Source: Acholoe squamosa
Lineage: Eukaryota > Annelida > Polychaeta > Phyllodocida > Polynoidae
DNA: 64,000 bases
Reading direction: 5' to 3'
NCBI GenBank assembly: GCA_949317995.1
Contig: OX439038.1
Location: forward strand, 33,068,613 to 33,132,612
In this document: positions 25,343 through 38,096 of the stretch, piece by piece
Layout of the letters: every line of letters starts with the position of its first letter
Position numbering within the stretch: position 1 is the stretch's first letter
The notes under the pieces: generated by a model
What the model was told of the DNA's origin: nothing
What the model saw: only the letters and a program-made list of their open reading frames with translations
Database searches by the model: none
Position numbers and translations under genes: made by a program

Positions 25343-28300
25343 ATGTCGCACGTGAATCTTCTCTACTCGCGTGGCCTGGCTCAATCGGACCCTAGCCAGC
25401 GTCCAGTCCTCATCGTCGGGCAGCTCAAGAACCTGACCAAGGTCAACTATGATGTCATCAAAGTTAAATTGGAGCCACGAGTCTCAGAAGAGGTTAGGAA
25501 GAATTGATTTTTATGGGAGACGGTTTGTTATGAATAACCTTTCTTAATTACCTAATCAGGTCTTTAGTAGTAATAACATAGACCGTCTCCCATTATAGTT
25601 TACACTCAAATACAGCTCATTTGCATAATATTAGGGTGTTCCGCACTGAATTATTGCTGTGCTGTGATTGGTTGAAAAGATTTTTCTCTCTTTGATCCAA
25701 TGTGTTGTTTTATTTGACTGTTTTTGCAATAGGTAGCGTGCAGATAGGGCCTGGGTGGGACTTAGTTCTTTCAATACTCACTAGATGGTGCCACCTCACT
25801 GTCCTCACTGCAGGCTCACTGCATGTGCTTATTCTCATGGCAAACTGGGTCCTATTCTGATGGGAAACTGTGGCTTGTTTATGGGTATGGACCAATAAAT
25901 TCAACATCGTGACATGGCCATTTCTTAAAATTGACATGTGACATGGGCCTTAGTGACATGAGGCAAAACAATTAGTGACATGACATAGGTGCTTTCTTAA
26001 ATTCGACATGGGACATGATAGGCTCTTAGAGGGGACATGGGGATTTAAGTGACAAGTGCCATGACCATTCTTTAAAATCGACATATATAAGTAACACAGG
26101 TGGGGGAATGTTTACAATTGGACAGACCACTAATGTCTTACTTGTTTACTTCTTCACATACCTGGCATCATACTCCTAGAAGATTTAATTTAAAATGGGA
26201 GTAGCATTGCCTTTTTCTAACTTCTTAATAGATTCAAAATAGACAAGAAATAAACGTCTAAAAGGAAAAAAAATTTAACCCAAAATAATTATTATTCAGA
26301 CTTACCGTGCAGCACTGGGTAACCTGCATCCGTCTCCTACTGACTCATGCTCCATGTGGCTGACCAATGCCACACTGGCCGCTCTACCCACCAAGTGTTC
26401 CCGACACAATACACCTGCTCGGACCCATGCCCTCACCCGCATTGTCCGAAGTTTTATGAGCGGTGATGATGAGTTTATTGTGGTAAGTTTTCTTAAATCG
26501 TTACAAGATTTATCGGGTAGTCTGCAAATAAAATGCGCATAGATTTATTGAAAAGAATAAAAGGTATACTAGCCGTATAGTCCATTTAGATATTAGATAT
26601 CCTGACAAGGGGTTCTGGCTCCAGTTCTCGAAAAATCCCAAGCTAGTTATTTTCAAGCTAAATATGAATAGCTACACTAACCTGTTTGATTGTTTATGAT
26701 GTATATAGTGATACAATACACATGGAATAGTAAAAATATGTTCTTCCTGCTTTCAGATAGTCTGTGATCGAAGCGAGGCATTGGCCTCAGCTTGTGCTGT
26801 CGCAAGAGCATTTCCATTGTACTCTCGGAAATCAGGCGCAAATGGCGTAAAGCGGACTGTGACAGTGGAGTTCCTGCTGACTGGGACTGAGCCCCATTTA
26901 ACAGAGAGTGACATCTCCGTTATCTCTGATGTGGCTTATGGGGTGCGGCTTTCTGCAAGGCTAACAGACACCCCATGTGCTGAGATGCACACTGATGCAT
27001 TTCTTGATGTAAGACACTTAGATTGGGTCCAGTCACCGTATTATATAATATTAAAGTTTCAAGACACATGCCCTTAATAGTACTGAGTCCTCTTATTTTG
27101 GCTGATATTTAAACTGAATAGTACAAAATATATTAAATTTTGAGGGACAGTTAAAGACTACCGGGAGCTGAAACATATTTTCTAGTCTAGCACACTCTGC
27201 CACTTGTATGTCGATTCTTATCAAATAGATACGGTACATTATATTTAAGAGTGGTTCTGAATAGGCCCTTAATCGGACGAGGAGTGCACAATTCTGTGAT
27301 AGTTCTACTTTTGGATTTGTAGGAAATCAGGAAGGTTGGCCACAAACTTGGTATCGAGCCTTACATTGTACAAGGAGAAGAGCTCAAATCTAGAGGCTTT
27401 GGCGGTAAGTACCTACTTAGTATTCACCTATTATACAAACATATTCATCAAACGTAATTGACACAAATGGAGATTTTATATTTAGTGTCATCAGCATACA
27501 ATTTACCTGTAGTTATAAAGTGTAAGTGATAAAATCATTTTTCCTGTTGGTTAGGGCTTTACAATGTTGGTAAGGCAGCTGTTCACACACCAGCCTTGGC
27601 GGTACTCAGTCATCGACCAACCGGTGCTCACCAAACGCTTGCATGGGTTGGTAAAGGCATTGTCTATGACACAGGTGGCCTCAGCATCAAGGGCAAGGTA
27701 ACTTTTACTCAGTATTCTGTTTTTTTCTATCTATTTCAAAGTTAATGCTAAGAAATTATTATTCTATTGCCCGAGAAATCAGTACATTCATAGTGAATAC
27801 AAGAAGATGAGAAGTGAGTAAGTGATAGATGTTTAACACCATCGACATCTAAGGTCGTATTCATGACCACAAAATTACATTACACAATTTCACAGAAGAA
27901 TCTGTCAGTGTTCTTGCATATATGTACCAAAGGAGTGAGTGAGAGTGAGTAATAGATGTTTAACGCCATTTCGACAGCTAAGGTCATATTCATGGCGAGA
28001 ACTAGATTACACAATTTCACAGAGGAATGTGTCAGTGCCCGCGCATATGTGCACCACACACATCCTGAGGGGATAGGAAAGATGAAAAGTAGACCCTTTT
28101 AAGTGGGCTAGGGAAGCCCTGTACCGAAGGTGAGAAGAGGAAATGGTACTGCATATTCAAGTTGAGTTTATACATGTGATGTGTTTTTTATCCATTTGGT
28201 GATTGTATTGATAGACGACCATGCCAGGTATGAAGCGGGACTGTGGAGGAGCTGCAGCTGTACTTGGAGCCTTCTATGCTGCTGTCAAACAGGCAAGACT

Positions 28301-30680
28301 TCCTTCTCTTAGTGATCTACCAACAAAACAGTTGGGCATTACAATTAAAAGAACACACACAAGACCGTATTATCCATTGTGCCATGAAGGGGAATCCTCC
28401 TTCAATGTTATTTTACGTGTGCTTTTCCTCTTACATAAAGCTGTGTATATACAGCAGAGTTAAAACCTACCCCTTTGTGCCTTACCTTATCATGGATTAA
28501 TATACCAGGTAAGAAGACTATGGTAGTTATTGTTCAAACAAAAGTACTAAAATACTATAAAAAGTCATTTATAAGCACCCTGTGCACTTATTGGGGTTAA
28601 CTCGCGCAATACTGAAGAATTTCATGTGATATGGTGTGTGATCTCTTTCTAATTACGGCACCATAATACACTTGTAAGTTAACTGTGTCGTCTAAAAACG
28701 CTTGGTGTATTTTTTGTTTAGAATGAAAGATATATTGATTGCTTCTATGTACAGGGCTTTAAGGAGAATCTACATGCTGTCTTCTGTTTGGCTGAGAATG
28801 CGGTGGGTCCTAATGCACTTCGGCCTGACGATGTCATCACGCTGTATTCAGGGCGTACGGTAGAGGTGAATAATACAGACGCAGAGGGACGCCTTGTACT
28901 GGGAGATGGTGTTGCGTATGCAAGCAAGGACCTCAAAGCTGATGTTATTGTTGATATTGCAACATTGACTGGTGCCCAGGGATTAGCTACTGGTAAGAAT
29001 TATGAGAGGTGGCGAATGTATTCTGTGAAGTGGGGAAGGAAGTCGGAAAAGTATCTTTGTGCGAAATACAGAGGGGTTCCCCCTGCCTCAACCCTACATC
29101 AATAATTATTTGAAAAGCACATAACCAGAATACGTTAAAACTCTTCTCTATAGGTTATTCTTTTCTTTGGGGGGGGGGGGGGTGAGCAGATCTGAGCTGC
29201 TCCCTACAAAAGTTCTTATAGACAATTAGAAGATACTTTAAAATGTGTTGCTTGTATAGGCAGATGCCCTTTCCATAGTGCATGAATACCTGGAGGAAAG
29301 TAGTGCAGATGACGTATTACACATATACACAGGTGTATATACAGTCAGCATTCACTTCCTTGACCCTATAATTTCTCAGATACCTCATTACCTCAGATAG
29401 AAGATTTGTATTCTATTATATTTGGACTTGTATCCTCGGATAGTTTCCTTCCTCAAACATTTTCCTTGCATTTTTCAAATCCAATGAAGCAATGACTGAC
29501 TGAAGAACCATACCACTATGTGAAAATATCTATGGTTGTTAATTGACTGTCAATATATCATTAAATTTTTGTACTGTACTTTTGTATGTTGTTCAATGGA
29601 TGTATGTCAACTTCTCTGATAGGTCGCTATCATGGAGCACTAGTGACCAACAATGAGGACTGGGAGAGTGAGTGTATGCGGGCAGGTCGTATGTCAGGAG
29701 ACCTCATCCACCCTCTGCTGTACTGCCCCGAGCTCCACTTCTCTGAGTTTGCATCTGCCATTGCTGATATGAAGAACTCAAGTGCTGTAAGGCTTCTTGA
29801 ATATTGATACTTGATATCTGAGGAAACAGACTTTTTTCCCCCGTAGTCCAAGAAATTTCAATTTCCATTTACTAAGTACCCGGAATAATGCTCTCTACTA
29901 GTATACTATGAATACTGTTTCCAGATACATTTTGGGAAGTAGAAATTCGGTAAAGTGAAACTCATATTGTGTTAATATTCGTCAAATCTGTTTTGCAGGA
30001 CCGCAGTAATGCGGAGGTTTCGTGTGCAGGACTTTTCATAGGGGCGCACCTTGGGTTCGACTTCCCTGGCACATGGCTGCACATTGACATGGCCTACCCA
30101 GTATACTCAGTAAGTTACTGCTGCCTTTGTTGTTAAGATTTACCACGGTACCTAGCATAGTGATCAGGGATGGTTTTTCCAAATCCTTAGGACCTATACA
30201 CTTTTGACCAAAAAAAAATTTACTCTAGCGAAATTCCCTGATCGAATGAGAAAATTATATAACATTTATGGGGGGGGGGTCTCATAATTTGACCCAGACA
30301 CTGTTACAACCTTATTGCACTAAGGCGACAATATAATAATTTTTTATTTGTTCAATATCAGAAAATTTTTTTTTTGGTATTCCGAGTTTTATGCCAATCC
30401 CTATAGTCATTACTGACAGGAAAATGGAAAACTTAGGATAATTTCCGATTTGTTAGTGTAGAGTGAGTGGCATTTCTGGTTGATAGAATGTAGAGAGAGT
30501 CTTACTCTGCTCTGTGGTTTGTCACAGGGTGAGAGGGCGACTGGTTACGGCGTGGCTCTCCTCCTCGTGTTGTTCGGCGAATCGTCACAAGCTCCACTGC
30601 TGCAGATAGGAGCACCCTCTGTACTAGTGGACGGGTACCTCAATGATGAAAGTGCCAGTAAGAAAATACGCCTTGCGTGA
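25343..30680 (+). CDS. NPEPL1: NPEPL1 orthologue (probable M17 leucyl-type aminopeptidase), 10 exons, 517 aa
   Basis: Exons: 25343-25492, 26300-26482, 26757-27008, 27323-27404, 27555-27697, 28215-28292, 28755-28992, 29623-29786, 29999-30109, 30528-30680. They join in phase to 1554 nt; human NPEPL1 is about 523 aa. The N-terminal half is the poorly conserved regulatory domain of the family. The C-terminal M17 peptidase domain shows [16 protein letters not shown] (K256, D261, K268), [10 protein letters not shown] (D279) and NTDAEGRL (D338, E340, R342). These are the two-metal ligands and catalytic Lys/Arg of leucine aminopeptidase, so the enzyme looks competent. The family removes N-terminal residues from peptides; NPEPL1's own substrates are poorly known. 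An upstream in-frame ATG at 25283 exists, but similarity to the family begins at 25343, and TTCAG at 25330-25334 could be a 5'-UTR splice acceptor. Intron 6 uses a GC donor. Intron 5 holds two repeat copies. Confidence 0.93.
25514..25592. mobile_element. 79-bp Harbinger-like MITE in NPEPL1 intron 1
   Basis: TGGGAGACGGT and ACCGTCTCCCA are perfect terminal inverted repeats with TTA on both sides. A 3-bp TTA duplication is typical of PIF/Harbinger elements. It lies about 20 bases past the exon 1 donor. Confidence 0.55.
27814..28119 (+). repeat. two adjacent copies of the GTGA-headed repeat in NPEPL1 intron 5
   Basis: A diverged, partial copy (27814-27926) is followed by a better-preserved full copy (about 27927-28119) running from GTGAGTAATAGATG through CATTTCGACAGCTAAGGTC to GTGGGCTAGGGAAGCCC. 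The family is also at 19171-19650 and, inverted, at 33753-33939. Confidence 0.7.
28293..28754 (+). other. GC-AG intron of NPEPL1
   Basis: Exon 6 must end at CAG (28292) and exon 7 must start GGCTTTAAG (28755) to keep the conserved protein. The donor is therefore CAG|GCAAGA, which has a GC at the first two intron positions, and the acceptor is TACAG. No GT donor nearby fits. GC donors with this strong context are a known minor class of U2 introns. Confidence 0.75.
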
Positions 30681-30700
30681 ACCATTTTAGCTGCCTAGGA

Positions 30701-30706
30701 AATAAA
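30701..30706 (+). terminator. polyadenylation signal of NPEPL1
   Basis: AATAAA lies 20 bases past the NPEPL1 stop codon. It is the nearest canonical hexamer, but so short a 3' UTR is unusual and a more distal site may be used instead. Confidence 0.4.
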
Positions 30707-31263
30707 TCCAAAACCAGTCATAATTATCAACTCAGTGGTCACATGAAAAACTTAAATTGACTTGTCACAAGGACCCTGACTGGCCCAGCCGGTCTATTGT
30801 GTCTATACATGGGTAAAATCTACTGAGGATTTAGATATCGACGAACAGAGACATTTTAAATCTTAGTGAATTCTTATGTGTATAAAAAGTGACAGAGGAG
30901 CAGTCGGTCACTCCTAAAAAGTGATAGCCCAAAATCTGAATACACATATATAGGCACCATATTGGTTACTAAGAACTGTAACAGGGCTTCTGGTTGGCCG
31001 ACCTCTGGGAACAGAGCATCCCACAGACTTATCAAAACGTTCCGTTTTTGTTGTTTATATTACTCGTTACAAGCCTCAACAATCTATATTTATATTATTA
31101 TGGTGGTGCAGTCAGTTATTTTACAGAGATGGACATTTTAATTGATTCTTAGATTTTTTTAGTGCAATGTGCTTCCCTTGTCATCCAGTCACTCATGTCA
31201 TGTATTATAATTAATACCACAGTTCCACTCAGTTTTACACAATGCAATAGAAGTATACAATGA

Positions 31264-31404
31264 CAGATGCCACTCACTGGTCGACAAAAACCAGGAAAAC
31301 TAAACTTGAGACACATTTCCCCAGGAATCTAACATGATTTAATATAGAAATCTTAGAATCAAAAACCAGAAATTCCTGGTGAACCAGGAAAAGTGGCATC
31401 TCTG
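31264..31404 (-). mobile_element. CAGAGATGCC MITE, 141-bp member, inverted
   Basis: The right end AGTGGCATCTCTG and a left end CAGATGCCACT (two bases missing) are flanked by CAATGA on both sides. The body is the reverse complement of the 24441-24582 element, including the CCAGGAATTTC/CCTGGT motifs. Confidence 0.7.
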
Positions 31405-31685
31405 CAATGAGATATTGTGTTATTCCCTTTTGCCACTGCATTTCATGTTTATGATGTGTAAAATACAGAGTATTTGATATAGAGACGTCTACCTCTAATG
31501 TAATGCCAGTGATGATTGATTGGATGTTTTCCAACAACGGACAGGGGAGACATACTACCATATTATTATAAGGGGTCCATATACCCCCTGCCATACTATA
31601 TAAATAGACACTAAACCACGGAGAGTTTACTTCAGTGGATTGGATACAAGTTTTTGTTGTTTTTTAACTACAAGTTTGTATACAT

Positions 31686-31822
31686 TGCAGGGGCGTAGGA
31701 AAGGGGCCCCCCCCCCCAATAATGAGGTTCCCTATATAAGCCTATATAAAAATATAGCAGCCCCCCCCCCAACTGAGACCCCTGCCCCCCCCCAATAAAA
31801 ATTTGCCTCCTACGCCCCTGCA
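31686..31822. mobile_element. short hAT-like MITE with CAGGGGCGTAGGA ends
   Basis: TGCAGGGGCGTAGGA (31686-31700) and its exact reverse complement (31808-31822) bound a C-rich interior. CATTG occurs at both edges as a possible partial target duplication. CAGGGGCGTAG-type ends are common in hAT MITEs. Confidence 0.55.
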
Positions 31823-32036
31823 TTGCACTTTTAAGTACCATAAGTAGCGGTAAGTGATGACAGACCTTACTCATTCACATCATACAGTATGGATTAAGAA
31901 GTGCAATTTCCTAAAATGGCGGGGTTACAATAATGGATATGGCAAGGCTATGTTGATTGCAGATTTCTTCTAGGGTCTGGCTCCATATATCATAGTCACG
32001 TTTAAGCGCCAGGTTTTGAATACGGACCGGCCTTAA

Positions 32037-32175
32037 AGGGGGGCTAGCACGGCGAATGCACGCCTGCATTAAAAGGTCACATGACCACCCAGTGGCCAAT
32101 CAGATCGTCGCAAAATGGGTCCCGCACGATCGTTTGGCAGGTACCAATGTTGAAAATCTCTGTGCTAGCCCCCCT
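32037..32175. mobile_element. 139-bp MITE with TTAA target duplication
   Basis: AGGGGGGCTAGCAC and GTGCTAGCCCCCCT are perfect 14-bp terminal inverted repeats bounded by TTAA at 32033-32036 and 32176-32179. A TTAA duplication points to piggyBac-type or Kolobok-type mobilisation. Confidence 0.75.
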
Positions 32176-33752
32176 TTAATATAAGAGCCGGGAGTAAGGA
32201 GGTTTTGAAATACCTCTACAGCACTGGAAACAGATCTTGGATAAGCACCTGTTTTTTAGAAGGGCCGGGGGTAATTATCCATCCAAATCTGTAAGCTCCA
32301 AGCCAGTTATTAACTTGTCTTTCCACAGAGAAAATGTAAAAGGATATCCTCTCTCGTGTGTATCAGACTTGCTATTATTAATTTTCCGTTACTGCTGGTG
32401 TTCTGATCGACCCAAAACATGTACCTTATAATGCTTTCTACCTCATCAACATGAACAACAAGGGTTGTAAAAAAACCAGTGAGGTATAGGATAGATATCG
32501 AAATTGGTCCTTATATTGGAGCTGATATTCTCAATCAAATTTCCATAGAGGTAAGCGTGTATGATTCAATCTGTGCATAGGCCCCTATCCTATAAGCATT
32601 ATGTTTGTAAACGTTATGGAAAATATTATGTATTGATATTTATAGAAAAGAGTATTACGTTATAAATACACTGTACTTAACTAATGTATTACGTATTGCT
32701 GATTTGGATAATTCCTTTAAGTTAAATTGGAAACTGATTTGAAAGTTTGGTTCAGAAAAAATACTGAAATGATAAGTGTTTATCACATCATTGAACGGTA
32801 GGAGATTTAATAAGTAAAAGTGTGTTTTAAACCATTCAGTTTATGCATATGAATTAAAAAGAGTATAGATGTGTGGTCTATGATTGTATGTCAATAATGA
32901 TTGCCTGCTGACAATATTGTGTGGTGATCTTATAACTTCTGATGTATACATGTATTCACAATTATTTATCGAAAAGAGATTTTAGTCTTCTTTTGTTTTA
33001 AAGAAACTGCCCTCGTAACCATTGTGATTCTACGAGAAGTACAATGGTTTTGAAATTAGTTGTGAACTATGGGAACATAACTACAAATCCTCAATAACCA
33101 ACGTGATAGTAAGCCAATGGGTATGTATTATGTAATACAGGTATGATCAGACTGTATGGAATTGTGTGGAGTTGTATTATACAAGCTGGTTTATATTGTA
33201 TGGTTTATATGCGTACAAGAGCTTACATGCATAGGATTGTAAATAGTTGAGGATCACCTCGTTATTATTATCAATATCATATTATCAATATGTGTAAGTT
33301 ATGTGACTATTCAGAAATAGTCAGTTTAAATGGATTTGTAACAGTAATGCAGAATATGAGTATATGTATGATATATGAAAATAAAAGTGTTTTAAAGTAT
33401 ATCTATCGCTCTTATATTCTCTTATTTACAATGAATAGACAGTTCCTTTTAAAAAAAACTCTTACTTACAAATTCACCCTCTTATTAGCAAAAAAACAGC
33501 GCATTACTATAGATCAAAGAGGGGCATGGAAATTCTCCTTGCCTCCAGCGCAGGGACGAGGGGACACCAAAAGAAAAAAAAATTGACTCGTCGAGGAAGG
33601 CATAGAAAATTTTCGCAAAAAAAGCACCACTAATAATGACCACTCTCTTATATGCCGGGTATCACAGTAATTATATTCCATATGAACCCCGAAATTGTTT
33701 TAAGGGCTTTATTAAAGTTATCCTTATCATATATGATATACTGTATGCAGAC

Positions 33753-33939
33753 GGGCTTTCCTAGCCCACTTAAAAGGGTCTATTTCTCCTCTTTCCTATC
33801 CTCTCAGGATGTGTGTGCTGCAAATATGTGCGGGCACCGAACATTCCTCTGTGAACTTGTGTAATGTCGTTCTCGCCATGAATATGACCTTAGCTGTCGA
33901 AATGGCGTTAAACCTCTATTACTCACTCACTCACTCACT
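33753..33939 (-). repeat. GTGA-headed dispersed repeat, inverted full copy
   Basis: Read on the minus strand it runs from the (GTGA)n tract and GTTTAACGCCATTTCGACAG to AGTGGGCTAGGAAAGCCC. It matches the full copy in NPEPL1 intron 5 over its whole length. Confidence 0.75.
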
Positions 33940-35342
33940 GTATGCAGATCTCCATTAATTATATATATAAAAAAAAACACAAAAGAATTATATCAACTAC
34001 CGCCTATGATGTATTCCCTTAAGCGACCTTAAGGCAGTAACAGCATTCTAGATCATTCCAGCTTTGGCTGCATAATAGGACTCTTTAATAGTTTTTTTCT
34101 CGACGAGAGTGCCCAAATAGTTTCATTGTCTAGCTCGAATACGCCACCTGGTGGTCGCGTCCAAAATAAAGAGCCCACACATTGTAGGGTGTTTACCCAC
34201 ACTGGGGAAGTTGGGTGTTTACCCTCTAGGCCTAATCGTGTTACATCTGATGTCATCGTACTAAAACCCATCATTAGAAAGATTAACGTGTCTGAAAGAC
34301 AATGCAGCAAACCCCATGTTGATACCTTTCACAGTTTCTGAGGTGTTGAGGGAAATGGGAGATAAAACAACGAGTTGTTTTTGTGAGAAGTTTCCCATAC
34401 AAACTACAGGCAGAAAGTGGTCATTCTTTACACGTACTGCACTTGGTGGTTCTGAAGCTGTACATTCAAGTTGTTCAAACCAAGATCAACACGTTCAAAA
34501 CATAACTTCATTGGAAGCGTGAGAGACATCATAATTGAAAGGGATAATATGGTGGACTCTGCACTCCCGAGTTCCCTCTCCGTAGAAATGACCTTATCTG
34601 CTCATATTTTCTATGCCAAAAATACACCCCATTTTGTGCGAAAACACTGAGTTCTTTAGGTGAAAGTTTTAAGGAGAGATTAAAAAAGGATGTGGCTATT
34701 CAAGCCTTGGGTGGAATCCAGTGATCAAAGTAGTATAATTGAATATAGCCATGCAAATAGAATTTTGGCAAATGCATACTTCTACTTAAACTTAAAGTGT
34801 GATATGGAGTTCTCTCAAAGATACACAGACATCGGGTCAAGCTAGCAGGCACCGGGGATAATTCAGATCAATCTAAAGAAACTACAAACATTTTATGATA
34901 ATTGTGGACCATCACCAAGAAACCAGCGTCTGTGGGGAATCTTTAGTACTCGTTTTGGCCACATATTTCTCCATCTCTGAGGTAATTGTTCCATTTTAGG
35001 AATACGAAAGGAAGGTTTTGAGAGGAAAATAAGCATATGGAGCTTTCTGGTTCCCATGGAAATTGATCAAAGTAACTTTAGTAAGATTTTCCCCCCAATA
35101 TTCTAAAAATCTCATGAAGAACCAAGAGCTGAAAACTGACCTTGAAAATTCCTTTTAGAACCAGTTTTGTGATAAAACATGGTGATTGGTGATTTTTCAT
35201 TAAAACTTAATATTTACTCTTTTTGATGCACTGGAAATATAATGCATTTAGATTTTACTCCTATGTTACTTTTTCCAGTTAGGCATAGCAACCCATGTTT
35301 TACAGTTAATTACAGCAAAACTGCTTGGAATATCTTAGTGAA

Positions 35343-35466
35343 CAAGTAATCAATGGATAATTCATGACGAGTGTGTGTTAGCAAAGGATAATTACACGAG
35401 GGTGTAGCCCAAGTGTAATTATCCTATGCTAACACACACAAGTCATGAATTATCCATTGACTACTT
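35343..35466. repeat. palindromic foldback, about 54-bp arms
   Basis: Arms 35343-35397 and 35413-35466 are near-perfect inverted copies (for example GATAATTACAC/GTGTAATTATC) around a 15-bp loop. It would form a long hairpin; probably a small foldback MITE. Confidence 0.7.
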
Positions 35467-35534
35467 ATTTTATTCCATGATACCAATAGATAATCAATAA
35501 AATATCAATAAATTCAAGTTGAAAACAAAAATTG

Positions 35535-36065
35535 TTCACCCTCCCTGGGACTCGAAGCCAGCCATAGTGGGTTGGCATTCTAACCAATAGACCACCGGTA
35601 CACACACCTCGTCGCCCGGCAACAGACAGCTACAGCGACCGTCTCGGCTTGGCTTGCTTTGAATGCATCTCGCGGTTATGGTAGCGGACACATGGCAAAA
35701 AAAAGATGCGCCCGGACCATGTTATACCTCGTCGCCTGGCAGTGGACAGCTACAGCGACCGTCTCGGCTTGGCTTGCTTTGAATGCGTCTCACGGTTATG
35801 GTAGCGGACACACGCAGAAAAAAAGATGCGCCCGGACCGTGTTTGTGTACGATCGGTACATACACCTCGTCGCCTGGCAGCAGACAGCTACAGCGCGAAA
35901 AATAGACGCGCCCGGACCGGGACTCGACCTGCCTACCTGTGACGGCTGAGCACAATGCGCTAACCACTAGACCACTGCGTCTCCTCCTTCAGCGGCCGTC
36001 TCGGCTTGGCTATGTTTGAATGCATCCCGCAGTTATGGTAGCGGACAGCCCACAGTCGTCGCCTC
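35535..36065. repeat. cluster of tRNA-like units and tandem repeats
   Basis: A minus-strand tRNA-like segment (about 35540-35600, B-box CTTCGAGTCCC) precedes units that start CCTCGTCGCC at 35607, 35727 and 35865. A second minus-strand tRNA-like segment (about 35905-35985, A-box TAGTGGTTAGCGC, B-box GGTCGAGTCCC) and a further copy of CGTCTCGGCTTGGCT at about 35998 follow. It looks like a tandemly rearranged tRNA-derived SINE region. Confidence 0.55.
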
Positions 36066-36117
36066 CCCGGGCTTTGTATCATATCAAGACCTGGTTATAG
36101 CCAGCCACCACTCGTCA

Positions 36118-36190
36118 GTCCCTGTGGCGCAATGCTTAGGGAGTTGGATTAGGGGTCTGAGACTGCAGGTTCAAGCCCTGCCCTGGCCAT
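36118..36190 (+). mobile_element. tRNA-derived SINE head, family copy 2
   Basis: GTCAGTCCCTGTGGCGCAAT leads to TAGGGAGTTGGATTAG and a B-box GCAGGTTCAAGCCC. It matches the minus-strand unit at 16690-16772. Confidence 0.55.
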
Positions 36191-36234
36191 AAGATTTCGT
36201 GGGTTTTAACATGTAACATATGACATGTAAGGAC

Positions 36235-36299
36235 ATGTAAGGAGGCATGTTATCCATGTAAGGAGGCATGTTATCCATGTAAGGAGGCATGTTATCCAT
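36235..36299. repeat. 21-bp tandem repeat, three copies
   Basis: ATGTAAGGAGGCATGTTATC(C) is repeated three times in tandem. Short minisatellite next to a SINE. Confidence 0.85.
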
Positions 36300-36963
36300 G
36301 GATAACCGCACACCTTACAAAAGTGATGCTACAGCCTTCATGGTGTGCAATATCGACAGGTATGTGCATGGGAATATCCAGGAAAAGCACTGAGAATCCC
36401 AGAAATCGTGGAATAACTCAAGGGATCTCATTTTAAAGCCTGTGACCTTAACTTTAAAATGCTATTTCCCAGTTCGATGCATGTTATTCCTCGTCTGGTC
36501 ACATATTGTTGGTACAACATAACATGAATAACAGACTGAGTCAAGACTACACTAAGTACAGTGAGTGAGACCGTTATCCACTGTTGGACCAGTGGCAGAT
36601 AACTGCTAAGTATGTAGGGAACGTAAAGGGTTAGGGGTCAAGCCTTCTGACCCCGCGTCATTGAGTACAGCATGCTGGAAACTTATCTTTTTCCGATTTT
36701 AGTAAAAAAAAACAACCGCCAGAGCAGCTCTCGGCCGGTCATACTTGAGTCATACTTGCCAACAGGCATCCGAGTATAAGCATACTATAATGTATACAAG
36801 TAAGGGCGGAAATGCAGAATCCTTCCTGCAACTTATTCTTGTTTATAATTCTTTATTTCAGACACACTAGAAGTACAAAGGTTCGTAGGTTATATGATAA
36901 GGTACAAGGAAACGCAGTATAAGTTTACTAATAGTTGTTTTGCTATCACATATGTGCAGCTGG

Positions 36964-37305
36964 TAAGGGGACATTTTGACAAAAATATGTCCGTTTCCTG
37001 TCCAGAGGGTGGGATTTTTTTAGACCCATGAGGGAGGGAGGAAAATTCTTTTTTGGGAAAATATTTTTATTTGTCATGAGCATTGTAAGCGGGGATGTCA
37101 TGAATTTGCCATCAGGTTCTAAAATTTAGTGATTGGAAACCTAGATTCTTGTGCTGATGGTCGAAAAAATAAATTGTTTTTCAGAACTCAGGAAAAAATT
37201 TTCCCATTCTCACAAAAAAATCCACCAGGCCTCTGGACAGGAAACGAAAATATTTTTAAGGGTGGCCTAAGGGCCATATTTTTCACAAAAAAAATCTCCC
37301 CTTAC
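36964..37305. repeat. imperfect foldback of about 340 bp
   Basis: CGTTTCCTGTCCAGAGG (36992-37008) pairs exactly with 37230-37246. The outer GTAAGGGGA and TCCCCTTAC edges also pair. It looks like an old foldback element; no target duplication identified. Confidence 0.5.
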
Positions 37306-38096
37306 AAGTATCTACTTTCGAGAAAATTCCTGTAACAAGGTTCCACTTCTGAGCAAAAATCCCACGTTTTGGATAAAAACATCTGATTTTCGTAAAAGTT
37401 TTGTTGGTGTACTAGAAAGCTTTTACAATGAGTGGACATTTTTGAGTCAATTTTCAAAAGGTGATTTTATTCATCAGATTTTTCTTCCAAACGTGGATGC
37501 ATCCCCCACACTTTTCCAGGACGGCCCTATAGATCATATAGAAAATGCTCAAAATTTAAACCCCCATCCCCCACACCTTTTTTGGCTATTCTGCCCCCAC
37601 TGTGGATATTATCGGGAGATTATCTGTAGCTCCTAAATTGATTGATACTCCTTTTGAAATACACCAATTAGAATGGCAAACATTGATTAAGAAAAGAGAA
37701 AGTGCCTGAGCAACACATGGGGCACCATGAGCAGCTCGGCTGCCCCCAGAAGGGGGACGCGACGCGACTTGCCACCAGGTGGCAGCGTCCGACATATGTC
37801 GGATTCTTAAGACAGATAACGTCACAGTGTCCCAATAAGGACATGTGGTGACAAGTGAAGGCATCCACACGCAATGAGGTAAGTAAGGTGTCTATTAATT
37901 GACATGCTGCGTGGGGGATGCCAACATAGACATGTCAATCACGAAAAGGCCTACTGTTTGACCACGCCCTAATTGAGTCTCATCAGCATTCTAATTGGCT
38001 GAATCCATCTCAACCCACACCTGAGGGCTTGACCCCAGGGGGCTACTTAAGTAGCAACAGGTGTCTGTTGTCAACACACTGCTGAGCAGCTCATAA

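Larger units (their letters stand above)
30707..37751. other. gene-free interval, repeats only
   Basis: No conserved protein-coding sequence is visible in these 7 kb. It holds the MITEs, foldbacks, tRNA-like units and tandem repeats listed separately. The frames of 60-106 codons found here show no recognisable domain. Confidence 0.5.

Noticed and set aside
28221..28500. 80-85-codon frames overlapping NPEPL1 exon 6
   Set aside because: They are read-through of exon 6 into intron 6; conservation stops at the GC donor.
35607..35960. CRISPR-like array
   Set aside because: Units are 120 and 138 bp with similar, not unique, spacers; this is eukaryotic tandem SINE-type sequence.
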